The position numbers and the translations under genes were made by a program. Of a stretch of DNA of 9,509 nucleotides, positions 5,040 to 9,509 are shown in pieces; position 1 is the stretch's first letter; every line of letters starts with the position of its first letter. The stretch spans positions 1 to 9,509 of the forward strand of contig SKPT01000493.1 of NCBI GenBank assembly GCA_007119405.1, given 5' to 3'. Below the pieces are notes generated by a model. It had not been told where the DNA came from. It made no database searches and saw nothing but the letters and a program-made list of their open reading frames with translations. Source of the DNA: Phycisphaeraceae bacterium. GTDB taxonomy: Bacteria; Planctomycetota; Phycisphaerae; Phycisphaerales; Phycisphaeraceae.

Positions 5040-6559
5040 CCGAAGCGCAAGCGAACCAACGCCCCGGCCCCGAAGGCTCGCGGCTGGCCCGCAGCGGTCG
5101 GAGCGCCTGGCGCTGGGTCAAGCGCGGTGCCCTGCTGGCCCTTGTGCTGGCAGTTGCCTACGTCGTCTGGACCAACCACCGCGGGGATCAGACGTGGCGA
5201 GCGGCCGTCGATGCGGCGGCGCAGCGCGGTATTCCCGCGAGCGTGCATGAGTGGCGCGAGCAGCGGACGGATCGGCCAGGGGAGTGGGGAAACGCGGCCG
5301 GCTACTACGAAGCTGCCCTCGCCTGGCCGGCACCGAGAAACGAGGCGTTCCACGCTCTTCCCGGTGTGGGCGTCGGCGACGCGCCCGCCCCGATGGCAAC
5401 CATCGAGCCGGAGTTGCGGAACCTGCTGGACCGTTACGCCGAGGAGCAAGGTCACTTCGCGGCGCTGCTTGAGGCGGCCCGGGCACACGACCGCTTCGAC
5501 TACGGCATTGGAGCCCACTCCGACGCGTCGCACGACATGGTGATGTTCAGGCGCATGAGGACGGCTGCGCGACGGCTGTCGGCCCTGGGGCTGCATGCCG
5601 AGGCACAAGGCGATGCTGTCGCCGCCGCCGACTGGATCGAGCACACGTTGGCGTTGAATGCATCGTTCGATGATGAGCCGGGCCTGACGATGGCGTTGGT
5701 GCAGGTCAGCATCGACGCCCTTGCGATCGATGACGTCGAGCGTCTGCTCAGCCGGCTGGAGCCGGATGCGGCGACATTGAGGCGGTTGGGTCAGGCCCTG
5801 GGGGCGCGCGCTGACGCGTGGTACTCACGCGGCCTCATGGCGGTGGAGTCGGAGATCGCCTCACGGCTGGAGCATGGCGAGGATCCTCTGCGCGTGTTGA
5901 TGTATGGTTGGATGGGCAGGCGCCAGGTCCAGCGTCTGTTCGCCCACCTGTTCGCTGGCGGCGCGATTGAACCACCGTGGTGGGAGGAGTCGGCCATCCG
6001 CGCATTGCAGGCGTGGGGGATCGTCTGCCCCGGCTGGGCCAAGCGCATCCATGCCCGGGGGATCCACGAGATGCTTGACGCCCAGGAGCGGATGCGATCG
6101 CTGGGCGAGGATTGGCCGGCACTGGCTCGGCTTCAAGACGAAACCGGCGGTATCCGCTCGGGCGAGGCGGCGGGCGTGGATGGCGCCGTGCGCACGTTCG
6201 CAGTGATACAGGCGAGGCTGCACACCGCCATCGCCGCGCTGCATGTTGAGTCGTTTCGCCGGGAGCATGGCCGGTGGCCCGAGAGCCTTGCCGACCTCGA
6301 CATCGCTCCGCCCATCGACCCGCTGGATGGCCAGCCCATGCGCTACCGGGCCAGCGACACCGGCAGGATCGTGTACAGCGTTGGCTCCAACCTGAGGGAC
6401 GATGGTGGCTACGGGGTCGGCGAGACGAACCCGGATGAGCCGCACCGCGACAACCGTGATCAAGTGTTCCGCCTCTACGATGCGGAGCGACGCGGTAGTG
6501 AGTTACCCCATGAGGCCGGCAGGCGTGACCGGAACAATGACCGCTCCGACCTGGAGTAG
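5036..6559 (+). CDS. Single-span membrane protein with pseudopilin-like C-terminal segment, function unknown
   Basis: A 507-residue protein I cannot name. A basic N-terminus (RSAWRWVKR) precedes one transmembrane helix, about residues 31-46 (GALLALVLAVAYVVW), with no cleavage site evident, so the rest is probably anchored outside the cytoplasmic membrane. Residues about 50-400 are largely alpha-helical with no family I recognise. Residues about 404-457 carry a pattern shared with the C-termini of type II secretion major pseudopilins and many planctomycete proteins: ESFRREHGRWPESLADL, IDPLDGQPMRYR, then IVYSVGSNLRDDGG. The tail (about 478-507) is charged and probably disordered. The ATG at 5036 is preferred because AAAGGG lies 5 nt upstream and the leader ORF ends on it; a GTG at 5030 is in frame but overlaps that ribosome site. 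The last 57 bp overlap the convergent composite gene. There is no pilin-type N-terminal methylation motif, so it is not itself a pilin. Confidence 0.8.
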   Translation: MTEAQANQRPGPEGSRLARSGRSAWRWVKRGALLALVLAVAYVVWTNHRGDQTWRAAVDAAAQRGIPASVHEWREQRTDRPGEWGNAAGYYEAALAWPAPRNEAFHALPGVGVGDAPAPMATIEPELRNLLDRYAEEQGHFAALLEAARAHDRFDYGIGAHSDASHDMVMFRRMRTAARRLSALGLHAEAQGDAVAAADWIEHTLALNASFDDEPGLTMALVQVSIDALAIDDVERLLSRLEPDAATLRRLGQALGARADAWYSRGLMAVESEIASRLEHGEDPLRVLMYGWMGRRQVQRLFAHLFAGGAIEPPWWEESAIRALQAWGIVCPGWAKRIHARGIHEMLDAQERMRSLGEDWPALARLQDETGGIRSGEAAGVDGAVRTFAVIQARLHTAIAALHVESFRREHGRWPESLADLDIAPPIDPLDGQPMRYRASDTGRIVYSVGSNLRDDGGYGVGETNPDEPHRDNRDQVFRLYDAERRGSELPHEAGRRDRNNDRSDLE

Positions 6560-7306
6560 CTTGAACACGCTGCGGCCGGAAGCGTGGTTGGCAAGCTCGG
6601 CGTCGCCGTGGCCGGTGCGCCGGACGAACCAATACCAGCTGTACCGGCTGGCGCCGTAGCGCTCGTGCATGCGTCGCAGCAGGCGCTCGGCCTGGGCGTA
6701 CTGGCCCATGGCCTCGTACGTCTCGGCGAGCACGCGCATCCCCCAGGCCGCGCCACTGCCCGCGGCGCGGCGGGCGTAGGGCTCGGCCTTGTCGAAGCGG
6801 CCCTGGACGTTGAGGTGATAGGCGATGGTGCGCGCAACCGCGGGCTTGTCCAGCGCCGACTCCTCGCCATGGGCCAGGTACTCGTCGAGCACGCGCAGCC
6901 AGGCGTCCTGGTCACCCTGCTCCAGGTGCGTCTCGGCCAGGCGTTCGTACGCCCAGCGATCGTTGGACAGCTCGATGTTCTGGCGCAGCACCTGCTGGGC
7001 GTCTTCGACCGGGCCGTGCTCCAGCAGCGAGCGCGCCAGGTTGCGCACGAACAGGGGGTGGTTGCCGAAACGCTCACGGTATCCGTCGGGTTCGCCGCGT
7101 TCCTGCACGCCTTGCCAGTCGTAGCGCACCAGGTGGGCCGGGCCGACGGGTGAATGCGGGCTGACGATGGTCAGGTAGTCGGCGACGCCCCCGTTGCGAC
7201 GAACCGTCGCGACGATCTGCTCGGACTCCTCCGGCGGCACGCGCACATCATGATCGCCCTGGAGCACCAGCAACGGGGCGCGGATGTCATCCTGGCCGCT
7301 GCACAT
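6503..7306 (-). CDS. Composite or remnant gene: S9-type alpha/beta-hydrolase fragment fused to TPRs
   Basis: A frame of 267 residues from ATG 7306. Residues 5-48 (DDIRAPLLVLQGDHDVRVPP, then EESEQIVATVRRNGG) match the end of prolyl oligopeptidase-type hydrolases, including the triad Asp (Asp20) in GDHDVRV. The nucleophile-serine half is absent, and the following EGHGF-like histidine segment is replaced by SPHSPVGPAHLVRYDWQG. Residues about 84-218 form four TPR-like helix pairs (for example RVLAETYEAMGQYAQAERLL), ending ERYGASRYSWYWFVRRTGHGD, a motif I associate with planctomycete TPR proteins. An enzyme is therefore excluded; it could be a functional TPR protein with a recruited N-terminus or debris of two genes. 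The start overlaps the permease end by 20 bp, and the only nearby purine run (GGAG) is 1 nt from the ATG, too close. A start further upstream would lie inside the permease gene. The tail overlaps the membrane protein gene. Confidence 0.6.
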   Translation of the reverse strand: MCSGQDDIRAPLLVLQGDHDVRVPPEESEQIVATVRRNGGVADYLTIVSPHSPVGPAHLVRYDWQGVQERGEPDGYRERFGNHPLFVRNLARSLLEHGPVEDAQQVLRQNIELSNDRWAYERLAETHLEQGDQDAWLRVLDEYLAHGEESALDKPAVARTIAYHLNVQGRFDKAEPYARRAAGSGAAWGMRVLAETYEAMGQYAQAERLLRRMHERYGASRYSWYWFVRRTGHGDAELANHASGRSVFKLLQVGAVIVPVTPAGLMG

Positions 7307-9509
7307 ACTCCGCGGCCGGCGATGTCGCGACCGCTTCGCGATGGCGTGGTGTCCCAGCCGCGTAGAGTGCTGGCATGAGCACGAGTGCGACGAGGATCTC
7401 CGCGAGCAGGCCGCCGATCGCCGCCACCGCCATGGGTTGGAGCATGTCGCCGCCGGCGCCGACATTCAGCGCCAGCGGCAGCAGGCCGGCGATGACCGAG
7501 ACGCTGGTCATCACGCGTGGGCGCAGGCGGACGCACGCCGCCTCGATCACCGCCGCGGCGCGATCCAGGCCGCGCTGCGTGCGAATGTCCTGGGCGAAGT
7601 TCAGCAGCAGCACGCCGTCGTTGACGGTCACCGCCACGACCACCAACACGCCGATGAACACGGTCGCGCCCAGCGCCATGCCCGTCAGCCACAGCGCCGC
7701 CGCCATGCCCGCCAGCGACACCGGCAGCGTCACGAGAATCAGCGCCGGCAAACCCAGACGGTTGAACTGCACCGCCAGCACGACGAAGGCGAAGAACAGC
7801 GCGAAGCCGACGATGAGCACCATCGTCCGCCGCATCTCGAGCATCTGCTCCGCCTGTCCGCCGAAGTCGAAGCGGTAGCCCGGGGGCAGGTTCAACCGGC
7901 CCAGTTCCTCCTGAAGCTCGGCCAGCGCCTGGCCCAGCGCGACGCCCGCGGCGTCGGCGGTGACAAGCACCTGGTTGACCTGGTTCTCGCGCGTGATTTC
8001 CACCGGCCCATGGGCCGTGCGTACCTCGGCGAGCTCGTGCAGGCGCACGCGTCCGCCGCCGCGCACGTCCAGCAGCAGCGCGCCGACGTCCGCGGGCCAG
8101 GCGAGCGCCGGCTCGGCGACCATCACGCGCACGTCGTAGTGCTCGTCGGCTTCCTTGTAGCGCGTGGCGACGCGGCCGCCGACGAGCGTCTGGAGCGCGG
8201 CCGCGGCGTCGCGCACCGACAGGCCCAGGTCCGCCGCCCGCGTGCGGTCGATGTGCACCTGGTACTCCGGCCGATCTATGTCCACCGCGACGTCGACGTT
8301 GGCCAGGTACGCCAGCCCGCGCATCTGCGCGGCCGTGTCGTTGGCGAGCTCGAGCAACGTCGGCACGTGCCCGCCCTGAATCTTCACGACGATGTCCGAC
8401 GCCCCGCCGGCCCCGGCGCGCACGCCGCGCGTCGACGGCTGGCGGAACTGCACGCGCGCCCCGGCCGCCTCGATGTTGCGCAGACGCTGCCGAAGCTGGC
8501 CCACGAACGCGTCGGTGCTGATTGGCCGCTGCGAGCGCGGCAGGAGCTGGATGTTGATCTCCCCCTCGTTGGCGTGCTCGTGCGTAAAGAGCCCGCGCGA
8601 CCGCCCGCCGCTGAGCGCGAAGGCGCTTTCGATCAGCGGCTCCTCCGCCAGCGCCCGCTCGAGGCGGCGCACCAGCACATCGGTCGTCGCCACCGAGGTG
8701 CCCGTGTCCATGCGCACGCGCACGGTGATGCGGCCGTCGTCCATGGCGGGCAGGAACTCGAAGCCCAGCCCCGGCAGCATCCACAGCCCCGCCGCCGCGG
8801 CGATGGCGAACGCACCAATCGTCGGCCAGACCAGGCGCGTCGCGGGCCCGCGCCAGCGCCCCAGGCGCCACGCGAAGCGCTGCTGAATCAGCCATGCGAG
8901 CACCCGTCCGTAGATGGCCGTGACCTGCGCGAAGGCGCGCTGAAAGCGCGACGTCTTGGGCGTCGCCGTCTGCCGCATCAGCGTCACCGCCAGCATGGGG
9001 GTCAACGTCACCGCGGCCAGCAGGCTCAGCGCCACGATGCCGGCGATGACCAGGATTAGCTCGCGCAGCAGCAGGCTCGCCAGCCCGGGCACGAGCAGGA
9101 ACGGGGCGAACAGCGCCATGTACGCCAGCGTCGCCGCCACGATCGCCGGGCCCACCTGCCGCGTCGCCTCGACCGCGAGCTGCCGCATGGGCGTCGCCGG
9201 CTCGGCCTGGCGCAGGCGGGCGATGTTCTCCAGCACCACCGTCGAGTTGTCCAGCACCACGCCCACCGCCACGACGATCCCGCCCAGCGAAAAGATGTTC
9301 AGCGAAAAGCCCGCCAGCCACATCAGCGCGAAGTTCACCAGCAGGATTGCCGGCAGGACGACGATCATCACCGCCACCTGCCGCACGCTGCCGAGGAACA
9401 TGTAGATCACCAGGATCACCAACACCGCCGCGACGATGACGACGTTGCGCACCGCCGCCAGCGCGTCGCTGACGTAGACGGCCTGGTCCTCCATGTATCC
9501 GATGCTCAG
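7287..9509 (-). CDS. RND efflux transporter permease subunit (AcrB/HAE1-like), N-terminus outside window
   Basis: Inner-membrane proton-driven pump protein of a tripartite exporter (with a periplasmic adaptor and outer-membrane channel) for drugs or other hydrophobic compounds. 740 codons are visible; about 325 N-terminal residues (TM1 and the first porter subdomains) are missing, and the frame continues past the right edge. Numbering from the Met at 9494: TM2-TM6 fill about 17-172, a linker helix follows, TM7 is about 222-240, the second periplasmic loop is about 245-555, and TM8-TM12 are about 558-712. The TM4 motif is GVVLDNSTVVLENI, so Asp82 matches AcrB Asp407 while Asp408 is Asn83. The TM10 Lys940 position is Asn625 in TVNDGVLLLNF. 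These changes resemble the SwrC/HAE1 branch rather than metal-exporting HME pumps. The end (LVLMPALYAAG, then about 22 polar residues) is normal. It overlaps the downstream composite gene by 20 bp. No adaptor gene is in view. Confidence 0.93.
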   Translation of the reverse strand: MSIGYMEDQAVYVSDALAAVRNVVIVAAVLVILVIYMFLGSVRQVAVMIVVLPAILLVNFALMWLAGFSLNIFSLGGIVVAVGVVLDNSTVVLENIARLRQAEPATPMRQLAVEATRQVGPAIVAATLAYMALFAPFLLVPGLASLLLRELILVIAGIVALSLLAAVTLTPMLAVTLMRQTATPKTSRFQRAFAQVTAIYGRVLAWLIQQRFAWRLGRWRGPATRLVWPTIGAFAIAAAAGLWMLPGLGFEFLPAMDDGRITVRVRMDTGTSVATTDVLVRRLERALAEEPLIESAFALSGGRSRGLFTHEHANEGEINIQLLPRSQRPISTDAFVGQLRQRLRNIEAAGARVQFRQPSTRGVRAGAGGASDIVVKIQGGHVPTLLELANDTAAQMRGLAYLANVDVAVDIDRPEYQVHIDRTRAADLGLSVRDAAAALQTLVGGRVATRYKEADEHYDVRVMVAEPALAWPADVGALLLDVRGGGRVRLHELAEVRTAHGPVEITRENQVNQVLVTADAAGVALGQALAELQEELGRLNLPPGYRFDFGGQAEQMLEMRRTMVLIVGFALFFAFVVLAVQFNRLGLPALILVTLPVSLAGMAAALWLTGMALGATVFIGVLVVVAVTVNDGVLLLNFAQDIRTQRGLDRAAAVIEAACVRLRPRVMTSVSVIAGLLPLALNVGAGGDMLQPMAVAAIGGLLAEILVALVLMPALYAAGTPRHREAVATSPAAEYVQRPG

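Noticed and set aside
4784..5644. Minus-strand 286-codon frame ending in MPDLA
   Set aside because: Most of it is antisense to the membrane protein and its promoter region; only its last five codons are meaningful, as the start of the HTH gene.
7284..9059. Long plus-strand open frame (591 codons) opposite the RND permease
   Set aside because: Its product is dominated by Arg, His, Ala and Gln with no domain; it is the antisense shadow of a clearly real permease in GC-rich DNA.

Overview
The window is a GC-rich (clearly above 60% by eye), densely packed bacterial chromosome segment. The gene content points to Planctomycetota or a close relative. It includes a GHL6-type sugar hydrolase, a membrane-anchored protein with a pseudopilin-like C-terminus, a TPR tail ending in an RRTGHGD motif, and a short helix-turn-helix protein of the 'MPxLAxxLKQEI...YxxLxGVSxxTIYNWExG' type. 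This assignment rests on remembered family distribution, not on a search. I see no rRNA, tRNA, CRISPR array or transposase.

Layout from left to right: (1) the 5' end of an unrecognised gene on the minus strand (272 to the left edge); (2) about 350 bp with no convincing gene; (3) a 726-residue TIM-barrel glycoside hydrolase with a trimerisation-type domain, plus strand; (4) a metallo-beta-lactamase-fold hydrolase, minus strand; (5) an aldo/keto reductase, plus strand; (6) a coiled-coil plus HTH regulator, minus strand, whose frame carries an in-frame TAG at codon 6; (7) a 234-bp divergent intergenic region with two TATACT boxes and a 34-codon leader ORF; (8) a 507-residue single-span membrane protein, plus strand; (9) a composite or remnant gene, minus strand, made of about 40 residues of an S9-type alpha/beta-hydrolase followed by TPRs; (10) the C-terminal two thirds of an RND efflux permease, minus strand, running off the right edge.

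Neighbouring genes alternate strand almost throughout, so there is no long operon. Two tail-to-tail junctions have only 7 and 4 bp between stop codons, and a third overlaps by 57 bp. The divergent lactamase/reductase pair has only 30 bp between start codons, and the two Shine-Dalgarno sequences there form the arms of one inverted repeat. The hydrolase, lactamase-fold enzyme and reductase could together serve carbohydrate or aldehyde metabolism, but only their proximity suggests it. I do not see a clear new multi-gene system. The points most worth checking are the amber codon in the HTH gene, the leader ORF that looks like a truncated small-protein gene, and the chimeric gene after the RND permease.
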